Positions 50,370 through 56,745 of a DNA stretch of 64,000 bases are shown piece by piece (the stretch's first letter is position 1; every line of letters begins with the position of its first letter). The position numbers and the translations under genes are program-made. This stretch comes from Actinokineospora sp. NBRC 105648 (lineage in GTDB: Bacteria; Actinomycetota; Actinomycetes; Mycobacteriales; Pseudonocardiaceae): NCBI RefSeq assembly GCF_030269645.1, contig NZ_BSTR01000014.1, positions 1-64,000 on the forward strand, given 5' to 3'. The notes under the pieces were generated by a model. The model was not told where the DNA came from. It was given only the letters and a program-made list of their open reading frames with translations, and searched no databases.

Positions 50370-51440
50370 TCACAGCGCGGGGATGGTCTCCGAGCGGTGG
50401 CTGCCGACGGCGAGCGCGACGCGGAGCATGTCGTCCTCGCGGCGCACCGACACCGGTAGCCCGCACGCGGCCGCGGCGCGCGCGAAGCCGACCTCCGAGG
50501 GCAGGCACCAGGCGATCATGTGCGCGTGGCCCGCCGCCCGGGCCAGGGCGCCCAGCCGGGTGATCAGCGCGGTGCCCAGGCCGCGGCGCTGCCAGGAGTC
50601 CTCGACCAGCACCGAGATCTCCGCCTCGGCCGGGTCGTTGGTGCGGATCAGCTGGGCCATCGCCACGACCTCGGTGCCGCACAGGGCGAGCAGCGTGGTG
50701 CCGCGCGGGGGTTGCAGCAGCCGGTGCAGCCAGCGGCGCGGCAGGGTGCGCAGCCCGGCGTGGTAGCGGGTGAACAGCGTCTGGGCCGAGCACCGGGCGT
50801 GCAGGTCGGCCACCGCGTCGGCATCGGCCGGGGTACCGGGGCGCAGCACGATCCCGGCGCCGTCGGTGGTGATCACCGCGGCGGGGGCGGCCGCGGCCTG
50901 CCCGCCCGCCGTGAGCACCTCGCCGAACGCGGCGACCCTGGCGAGCTCCACCTCGGTGAACGGCGCCCACCCCCGGCGGGCCACGAAGGACGTCCCGTCG
51001 GCGAGCGAGAGCACCGCGCGGTGGCCGCTGGTGTCGGGGGTGACCTGTTCGGTCGCGGGCACGACCGCGTCCGCGCCGATCAGCGTGCGCACCGCCTCGG
51101 CCACACCGGCGGGGTCGCGCAGCGCGTTCCCGACCGCGCGCAGGCCCGCGGTCGTGTGGTCGACGAGGTGCCGCAGGTCCGCCCGGGTGATCCCGACGCA
51201 GCGGCCGCCCTCGGCGCGGATCTCGTCGATGAGGTCGGCGGGCGCGGTGCCCGGGCCGGTGCTCACCACGATCTCGTCGACCACGCCGCCGGGGACCGGC
51301 AGCACGGACAGGGCGAGCACGTTGCAGTCGCGCGCGGCCAGCCGGGTGGTCACCCGGGCGAGCGTGCCCGGGCGGTCGTCGAGCTGGACCCGAAGGCGCC
51401 AGGTCGTGGGCGCGGTGGCGGGGAGGGGGGTCGTGTCCAT
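50370..51440 (-). CDS. ACT-domain GNAT acetyltransferase (amino-acid-regulated protein acetyltransferase type)
   Basis: 356 residues from ATG 51440. The N-terminal part (about 15-80) is an ACT domain: RVQLDDRPGTLARVTTRLAARDCNVLALSV. The C-terminal part (about 200-345) is a GNAT fold with VEDSWQRRGLGTALITRLGALARAAG as the acetyl-CoA loop. ACT-GNAT fusions in actinobacteria are known as lysine acetyltransferases controlled by amino acids. This protein has the same order of domains, so that role is likely but unproven. A linker of about 100 residues separates the domains. Confidence 0.85.
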   Translation of the reverse strand: MDTTPLPATAPTTWRLRVQLDDRPGTLARVTTRLAARDCNVLALSVLPVPGGVVDEIVVSTGPGTAPADLIDEIRAEGGRCVGITRADLRHLVDHTTAGLRAVGNALRDPAGVAEAVRTLIGADAVVPATEQVTPDTSGHRAVLSLADGTSFVARRGWAPFTEVELARVAAFGEVLTAGGQAAAAPAAVITTDGAGIVLRPGTPADADAVADLHARCSAQTLFTRYHAGLRTLPRRWLHRLLQPPRGTTLLALCGTEVVAMAQLIRTNDPAEAEISVLVEDSWQRRGLGTALITRLGALARAAGHAHMIAWCLPSEVGFARAAAACGLPVSVRREDDMLRVALAVGSHRSETIPAL

Positions 51441-51617
51441 GCCGACCAGCCTGCGCGCGCACTGTTGCCGATGGGGGGCGCCGGTGTTTCGGTGGTGTGA
51501 GCGCTGCCGTCCCAGGGTGGAGTCGCCGCCCGATGTGCTGCCCCATCGGTCACGTGGGGTGCCGCCGCGGTGGCCTAGCGTTGGCGGGACCACCTTCCCC
51601 CTGCGTGAGGCGGCGAC

Positions 51618-52151
51618 ATGGTCGGCGATGGGTCCCAGTCGTTCCGGTACCGGTTGGCCGACGTGCCCGTCGCCGGGGCGACGGTGGACATCGGGCACGT
51701 CGCCGTGACCGTCGCGCTGCGGCTCGACGGCGAGCTCGTGGTCCGCGCGACCGCGGCGGCCGCCGACGGCCGCGTCCGGGCCCTGGCCGCCGTGCGCGAG
51801 GTGGCCGCCGGGGTGATGGTGGGCGGTATCGGCTCGGCTGAGGCGCGGATCGCGGCGGGCGCGGACCACCGGTTCGCCCAGCGCGGCCGGGTCTTCCACG
51901 CACCCGACACCGTGGCGTTCACCGGCGACTGCGAGATCGGCTTCACCCGCGGCGACGTGCGGGTGACCGGTCGCGCCCGCTACCGGCTCGACGTCTCGGC
52001 GCTGCCGCACCGCGAACCCGAGCGGGCTCCGTGGGACGGTTCGCCGGACGCGCGCGCCTGGTTCACCCGGCACGACCACGAGCTCTCCGCGATCGGCGTG
52101 CTGGTGCTCGTCGCCGTGCCGTTCACCCCGGGCGCCCTGCTGCACGCCTGA
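51618..52151 (+). CDS. Hypothetical protein beside the eCIS locus
   Basis: 177 residues from ATG 51618, a beta-rich sequence of alternating hydrophobic residues (VAVTVALRLDGELVVRATAAAADGRV) with a second half TGDCEIGFTRGDVRVTGRARYRLDVSALPHREPE and a hydrophobic C-terminus. No signal peptide or known motif. It is convergent with the papain-like gene across a hairpin terminator, so membership in the eCIS is uncertain. Confidence 0.6.
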   Translation: MVGDGSQSFRYRLADVPVAGATVDIGHVAVTVALRLDGELVVRATAAAADGRVRALAAVREVAAGVMVGGIGSAEARIAAGADHRFAQRGRVFHAPDTVAFTGDCEIGFTRGDVRVTGRARYRLDVSALPHREPERAPWDGSPDARAWFTRHDHELSAIGVLVLVAVPFTPGALLHA

Positions 52152-52178
52152 CCCGCGGCGCCACCGGCACCGCGGGTC
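52150..52178. terminator. Hairpin between convergent genes
   Basis: GACCCGCGG (52150-52158) pairs perfectly with CCGCGGGTC (52170-52178) around an 11-nt loop. The left arm begins in the stop codon of the plus-strand gene, and the right arm lies 30 bp past the papain-like gene's stop. Confidence 0.55.
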
Positions 52179-52207
52179 GGGTCCGTGCTGGGCTCTTCGT
52201 ACCGGGC

Positions 52208-52960
52208 TCAGTAGTGCAGCAGGTCCGCGCCGTAGCCCTCGGCCATCTCGTACTGCTGGGTGAAGCTCGCGAAGTCCAGCCAGGACTCGTCGCCGCTGCC
52301 CGCCGGCCACGGGTCGTAGACGTGCACCTCCGCGCCCGCCGAGCCGTTGCGGATCCCGGCGACCACGATGATGTGGTAGGCGTTGCCCGGCACCGGCGTC
52401 CACAGTGGACCGTTGGCGGAGAGCACGTCGGCCCAGCCCTGCTCGGTCCAGCAGGCGCAGTAGACGCTGCCCATGCCCACCTGCTTGCCGATCGGCTCGG
52501 CCTCGTCCCAGGTCTTGCCGTCGTGGTTGGCGCCGGTCTCCTCGCACAGCCGCTCGACGGTGTAGTCCCCGCCGCGGGCGTTGAGCACCATCACCATCGA
52601 CGCCGCCCAGCAGGTGGTCTCGTCCGGCTGGCTGAGCAGGGTGACCGGGAAGTCCACCTCGTGCAGCTGCTGCCCCTGCTCGCCGCCGCTCGAACCGCCA
52701 CCGGAACCGCCACTGGAACCGCCGCTGTCGGACCCGCCGCCGGAGCGGCCGAGCAGGGCGTCCCAGAACGCGGCGTCGACGTTCTGACCCGAGGACAGGC
52801 CGTTCTGGTCGGCGAAGTGGCTCACCGCGCCCGCCGTGGTGTCGTCGAACTCGCCGCTCTCCGGGACGACGCTCTGCTGGTAGTGGTGGTTGAGCATCTG
52901 CTGCAGGTAGGTCACCCACTCCGAGCTCTCGCCGGGGGCCAGGTCGGGCTCGTCTGCCAT
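52208..52960 (-). CDS. Papain-like cysteine peptidase with N-terminal peptidoglycan-binding domain, candidate eCIS effector
   Basis: 250 residues, ATG 52960 after GAGGAGAA. Residues 10-70 form a PGB_1-like peptidoglycan-binding domain (WVTYLQQMLNHHY ... GEFDDTTAGAVSHFADQNGL). A Gly/Ser linker of about 20 residues follows, then a papain-like domain with Cys117 in DETTCWAASMVM, His196 in GNAYHIIVVAG and Asp216 in VHVYDPWP. There is no signal peptide. It is encoded in the DUF4255-PAAR operon, so delivery by the contractile particle, or a role in opening the cell wall, is the best guess. Both are inference. Confidence 0.78.
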   Translation of the reverse strand: MADEPDLAPGESSEWVTYLQQMLNHHYQQSVVPESGEFDDTTAGAVSHFADQNGLSSGQNVDAAFWDALLGRSGGGSDSGGSSGGSGGGSSGGEQGQQLHEVDFPVTLLSQPDETTCWAASMVMVLNARGGDYTVERLCEETGANHDGKTWDEAEPIGKQVGMGSVYCACWTEQGWADVLSANGPLWTPVPGNAYHIIVVAGIRNGSAGAEVHVYDPWPAGSGDESWLDFASFTQQYEMAEGYGADLLHY

Positions 52961-52986
52961 CTCGGTTCTCCTCACATGCCGGGTAC

Positions 52987-53382
52987 CTAGCCGCCGATGT
53001 CCACTGTGGACACGGCGATGATCGATCCGGTCGGTGCCGGGGCCGGGTCGTTGCAGGTCTGCACGGTGTCCCCGGCCCGTGCGGCGGGCTTGTTGTTGAT
53101 CAGGACGGTGCCGCTGCCCTTGATCACCGTGCCCTGGTTGGTCGGCGGCACCTGGAACGTCGCGGGCGGCGGGGCGAGGTGCGGGGGCGCGTTGGTCGCG
53201 GTGGACCCGAGGACCGCGGCCGGCGCGCCCGCGATCAGCACGTCCGCGCTGCACCCGCCGGTGATCGTTCCGGTGAACGGTATCGGCGTCGGGGTGGGGA
53301 CCGGGCCGCCGGGGGAGGGGACGAGGAGGATGTGGATGTCGGTGCCTACGACCTTGTCGCCCATCTTCGCCCCCGGGCTCAC
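52987..53382 (-). CDS. PAAR-domain spike tip protein (Pvc10-like)
   Basis: 131 residues from GTG 53382, overlapping the DUF4255 stop by four bases. GDKVVGTDIHILLVPSPGGPVPTPTPIPFTG, GSTATNAPPHLAPPP, GSGTVLINNKPAARAGDTVQTC are PAAR repeats that fold into the sharp cone capping a VgrG-type spike. In contractile systems it pierces the target membrane and can anchor effectors. The next gene downstream (26 bp) is the papain-like peptidase. Confidence 0.85.
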   Translation of the reverse strand: MSPGAKMGDKVVGTDIHILLVPSPGGPVPTPTPIPFTGTITGGCSADVLIAGAPAAVLGSTATNAPPHLAPPPATFQVPPTNQGTVIKGSGTVLINNKPAARAGDTVQTCNDPAPAPTGSIIAVSTVDIGG

Positions 53383-53978
53383 GAGCGCACCCAGCGCTTG
53401 GCCGCGGCCGGGGCCAGCGGACCGGTGGGCACGTCCTGGCCCGAGCGCAGCGCCATCTTCTCCGCCGGGGGCGCGAGTTCGGTGTCCGGCTCGGGCACGT
53501 ACACCGCGCTCACGGTGATCACGAACGCCGCCCGCGCGGGCATCCCCAGGTTGCTCCACAGGTCGCCCGGGTCCTCATCGGACACCGTCAGCAGGACCTG
53601 CTCGCCGGTCCCGGCCAGCGCGCCGCCGAGGCAGGTGGCGGGGATGGTGTCGGCGAAGACCATGGTGCGCAGGGCCCGGTCGAGCAGCATGTGCTCCTCG
53701 CTGACCTTCGCCGCCCGTGCCGTGACCAAATAGGACAGTGCACAGCGGCGCGTCGGGGACCGCCGGGACAGCAAGGCGCCGCGGCCGTCGCGCACCTCGT
53801 CCCACCCGGACTCGCGCCCGCGCGGGTCGCCGCGCAGCCCGAACAGGAACAGGTCGATGGCCTTGGACGGCCGCTCGGCCTGCCAGGTCGGCTTCGGCGG
53901 GTCCAGGCGCACGGCGGTGCCCTCGGGCAGGGCGCGGCCGAGCAGCGCGCACAGCGCGTCGTCCACCTCGGTGATCAC
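53379..53978 (-). CDS. DUF4255 family protein (Pvc16/tail-cap type)
   Basis: 199 residues from GTG 53978. EVDDALCALLGRALPEGTAVRLDPPKP near the start and the YLVTARAAKVSEEHMLLDRALRTM segment match DUF4255, the Afp16/Pvc16 protein that caps the tube and sheath end in extracellular contractile systems. It is the first gene of the divergent operon facing the sheath gene. Confidence 0.85.
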   Translation of the reverse strand: MITEVDDALCALLGRALPEGTAVRLDPPKPTWQAERPSKAIDLFLFGLRGDPRGRESGWDEVRDGRGALLSRRSPTRRCALSYLVTARAAKVSEEHMLLDRALRTMVFADTIPATCLGGALAGTGEQVLLTVSDEDPGDLWSNLGMPARAAFVITVSAVYVPEPDTELAPPAEKMALRSGQDVPTGPLAPAAAKRWVRS

Positions 53979-54169
53979 GCGTCCAGTCTCGGTCGCCCCG
54001 GGGCCCGCGCACACCGGTCCGCCGCCCGTCCTATCGGCGCGCCCACCCCGCCCGAAGGGGCGGTCCCGGCCGCCCCCGGCCCCGCCCCCGGGCGACTGCG
54101 CGCCCGGAGCGCCCGGGCGCAAGCTCGGAGGCCGGAAGTCGGTAACCGCACGGTGAGGGAGACCCGCAG
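53979..54169. other. Divergent regulatory region of the eCIS locus
   Basis: A 191-bp, extremely GC-rich gap between the DUF4255 gene (minus) and the sheath gene (plus). It contains runs such as GGCCGCCCCCGGCCCCGCC, and the Shine-Dalgarno GGGAGA lies before the sheath ATG. Both operons must start here, but I could not pick a convincing -35/-10 pair or operator. Confidence 0.4.
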
Positions 54170-55705
54170 ATGGCCAGCAGCTACCTCGCGCCCGGTGTCT
54201 ACATGGAGGAGGTGACCTCGGGATCGCGGCCGATCGAGGCCGTGGGCACCGCGGTCGCCGCCTTCGTCGGGTTCGCCGAGCGCGGGCCGGTGCACGAGCC
54301 GGTGCTCGTGACCAACTGGACCCAGTTCAAGGCGAACTTCGGCGACTTCGTGCCCGGCTACTACCTCGCGCACGCGGTCTACGGCTACTTCCAGAACGGC
54401 GGCGGCGTCGCCTACGTGGTGCGCGTCGGCGGCGCGGACGCCGAGACCAACGGCCACACCGAGCGGCGCGCGCTGCCCGCCGCCGAGCTGCCCGCCGCCG
54501 AGGGGCGCCCGGGGCTGACGGTGTCGGCCAGGGAAGCCGAGGCGGGGGAGCTGACCGTCGAGGTGGCGCCCGCGAGCGAGGCGGCCGACGACGCGTTCAA
54601 GCTCGTGGTCAAGCGCGCCGGTGAGCCGGTGGAGACCTTCGACAACCTCACCACCCGGCGCGGGGCCAACAACGTCGCGACCGTGGTGCGCCAGCAGTCC
54701 AAGCTCATCCAGGTCGAGGAGGTCAAGGGCAAGGCCCTGACCGCCCCGGCGCACGGCGAGACCGCGCTGTCCGCGCCGGGCGCCGACCGGCCATCCACAG
54801 TGGACGCCAAGGACTACGTCGGCGACTCGGCCGACCGGACCGGCTTCGGCGGCCTGGAGGCCATCGACGAGGTCACCATGCTCTGCGTGCCCGACCTGAT
54901 GGCCGCCTACCAGCGCGGCGCGCTGACCATGGAGGACGTCAAGGCGGTGCAGCTGGCGATGATCGCGCACTGCGAGCTGATGTCGGACCGGGTCGCCATC
55001 CTCGACGCCCCGCCCGGGCTCAAGGCCCAGGAGGTCAAGGACTGGCGGCAGGACTTCGCGGGCTACGACTCCAAGTACGCCGCGCTGTACTGGCCGTGGA
55101 TCAAGGTGGCCGACCCGGTGGCGGGCAAGCAGGTGTTCGTGCCGCCGAGCGGGCACATGGCGGGCATCTGGGCCCGCAACGACTCCTCGCGCGGCGTGCA
55201 CAAGGCGCCCGCCAACGAGGTGGTGCGCGGCGCGGTCACCCTGGAGCTCAACATCACCAAGGGTGAGCACGACCTGCTCAACCCGATCGCGGTCAACTGC
55301 ATCCGCTCCTTCCGCGGCCAGGGCATCCGGGTGTGGGGCGCGCGCACGCTCTCCAGCGACCCGGAGTGGCGCTACCTCAACGTGCGCAGGCTGTTCAACT
55401 ACGTGGAGAAGTCCATCCTGCAGGGCACGAACTGGGTCGTGTTCGAGCCCAACGACCCCAAGCTGTGGGACTCGGTCAAGCGCACGGTGACCATGTTCCT
55501 GCGCCGGGTCTGGCGCGACGGCGCGCTGTTCGGCCGCCAGCCCAACGAGGCCTTCTTCGTCAAGTGCGACGAGGAGAACAACCCCCCGGAGAACCGCGAC
55601 GCGGGCATCCTCACCGTGGAGATCGGCATCGCGCCGGTCAAGCCCGCGGAGTTCGTGGTGTTCCGCATCTCGCAGTTCGCCGAGGGCGCCGGGCTAGAGG
55701 AATAG
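54170..55705 (+). CDS. Contractile sheath protein (Pvc2-like)
   Basis: 511 residues. The N-terminal YLAPGVYMEEVTSGSRPIEAVGTAVAAFVGFAERGP strand and the C-terminal sheath core (NPIAVNCIRSFRGQGIRVWGARTLSSDPEWRYLNVRRLFNYVEKSI, then VEIGIAPVKPAEFVVFRISQ) are the phage tail sheath family hallmarks. The middle part (about 85-215) is an inserted, less conserved domain. Hundreds of copies surround the tube and drive it out by contraction. It is first in the forward eCIS operon. Confidence 0.95.
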   Translation: MASSYLAPGVYMEEVTSGSRPIEAVGTAVAAFVGFAERGPVHEPVLVTNWTQFKANFGDFVPGYYLAHAVYGYFQNGGGVAYVVRVGGADAETNGHTERRALPAAELPAAEGRPGLTVSAREAEAGELTVEVAPASEAADDAFKLVVKRAGEPVETFDNLTTRRGANNVATVVRQQSKLIQVEEVKGKALTAPAHGETALSAPGADRPSTVDAKDYVGDSADRTGFGGLEAIDEVTMLCVPDLMAAYQRGALTMEDVKAVQLAMIAHCELMSDRVAILDAPPGLKAQEVKDWRQDFAGYDSKYAALYWPWIKVADPVAGKQVFVPPSGHMAGIWARNDSSRGVHKAPANEVVRGAVTLELNITKGEHDLLNPIAVNCIRSFRGQGIRVWGARTLSSDPEWRYLNVRRLFNYVEKSILQGTNWVVFEPNDPKLWDSVKRTVTMFLRRVWRDGALFGRQPNEAFFVKCDEENNPPENRDAGILTVEIGIAPVKPAEFVVFRISQFAEGAGLEE

Positions 55706-55739
55706 CGGTCCCGCAAGACTGTCCTGAAAGGACTACGAC

Positions 55740-56201
55740 ATGGCCGCAGGCCTGAACTCCAACCAGCCCAACGACGCCCTCACCGCGGCGCGGTTCTCCA
55801 TCACCATCGACGGCTACGAGATCGCCTCGTTCTCCGAGCTGCAGGGCATCACCACCGAGGTGGAGCCGGTCGAGCTGATGGAGTCGACCGACAAGGAGGT
55901 GGTGCTCAAGAAGCTGCCCGGCAAGACCAAGCCCGCCACGCTGGTCCTCAAGCGCGGCAAGAACTCCAGCATGGAGCTGTGGGCCTGGCACGAGGCGGTG
56001 CTGATGGGCGACATCGTGGCGGCCCGCAAGAGCTGCTCGCTGATCATGTACGGCACCGACGGCAAACCGGTGGCGCGCTACCACCTGGAGCACGCCTGGC
56101 CGTCCAAGCTGGAGATCGGCGCGCTCAAGGCGGGCTCCAGCGAGGTGCTGATGGAGACGGTGACCATCGTCTCCGAGCGCATCCAGCGGGTGTCGGTGTG
56201 A
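55740..56201 (+). CDS. Inner tube protein (gp19/Hcp-like, Pvc1 type)
   Basis: 153 residues. ARFSITIDGYEIASFSELQGITTEVEPVEL and the VKLERG-like TLVLKRGKNSSMELWAWHEAVL, then ARYHLEHAWPSKLEIGALKAGSSEVLMETVTIVSE, match the T4 gp19-type tube fold that stacks as hexameric rings. It follows the sheath gene by 34 bp with AAAGGAC upstream. Two more tube-like genes occur at 59360 and 59834. Confidence 0.93.
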   Translation: MAAGLNSNQPNDALTAARFSITIDGYEIASFSELQGITTEVEPVELMESTDKEVVLKKLPGKTKPATLVLKRGKNSSMELWAWHEAVLMGDIVAARKSCSLIMYGTDGKPVARYHLEHAWPSKLEIGALKAGSSEVLMETVTIVSERIQRVSV

Positions 56202-56584
56202 GCGTGGACACCGGTCTGCGCACCGAGTACCCGTTCACCCTGCCCCGCGGCTACGTCGACGAGCACGGCACCGTCCACCGCACCGGCGTGATGCGCCTGG
56301 CCACCGCCCGCGACGAGATCACCACGCAGGCGGACCCGCGGTCGAAGCAGAACCCGGCCTACCTGACGGTGCTGCTGCTGGAGCGCACGGTCACCGCGCT
56401 GGGGGAGCTGGCGGCGGTGGACACCTTCGTGGTGGAGAACCTGTTCGCCTCGGACCTGGCGTTCCTGCAGGACCTGTACCGCCGGGTGAACTCGGAGGGG
56501 CACACCGAGGTGGCGGTCGGCTGCCCGCACTGCGGCAAGGAGTTCGCGGTCGACGTCGCCGGTGATGCGCCGGGGGAATCCTGA
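56198..56584 (+). CDS. Tail-assembly-like protein with C-terminal CxxC
   Basis: 128 residues, GTG 56198 in the overlap with the tube gene stop. TEYPFTLPRGYVDEHGTVHRTGVMRLATARDE and LTVLLLERTVTALGELAAVDTFVVENLFASDLAFLQDLYRRVN resemble the phage tail assembly proteins found after the tube gene in actinobacterial eCIS loci. The CPHCGKEF end may bind a metal. A chaperone-like role for tube or tape measure is inferred from position. Confidence 0.75.
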   Translation: MSVDTGLRTEYPFTLPRGYVDEHGTVHRTGVMRLATARDEITTQADPRSKQNPAYLTVLLLERTVTALGELAAVDTFVVENLFASDLAFLQDLYRRVNSEGHTEVAVGCPHCGKEFAVDVAGDAPGES

Positions 56585-56745
56585 GGTACGCGACCGACCG
56601 GCTCTGGGAAGAGGTCGCGTACATCGCTTACTACCTGCACTGGACCTTCGAGTCCATCTTGGACCTGGAACACCCGGTGCGGGACCGGCTGATCACCGAG
56701 ATCGGCCGGATCCACACCAGGCAGAACAACGGAGGGGACCCCTGA
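56581..56745 (+). CDS. DUF6760 family small protein, CTG start
   Basis: 54 residues: LRYATDRLWEEVAYIAYYLHW and then LDLEHPVRDRLITEIGRIHTRQN, the short helical DUF6760 protein found in eCIS operons. The upstream in-frame stop at 56563-56565 leaves no ATG, GTG or TTG before the conserved RYxTDRLxEEVAYIAY segment. CTG 56581, set in a CTGA overlap with the previous gene, is the apparent start, preceded by GGGGGA. The stop overlaps the next ATG by one base. Confidence 0.75.
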   Translation: MRYATDRLWEEVAYIAYYLHWTFESILDLEHPVRDRLITEIGRIHTRQNNGGDP

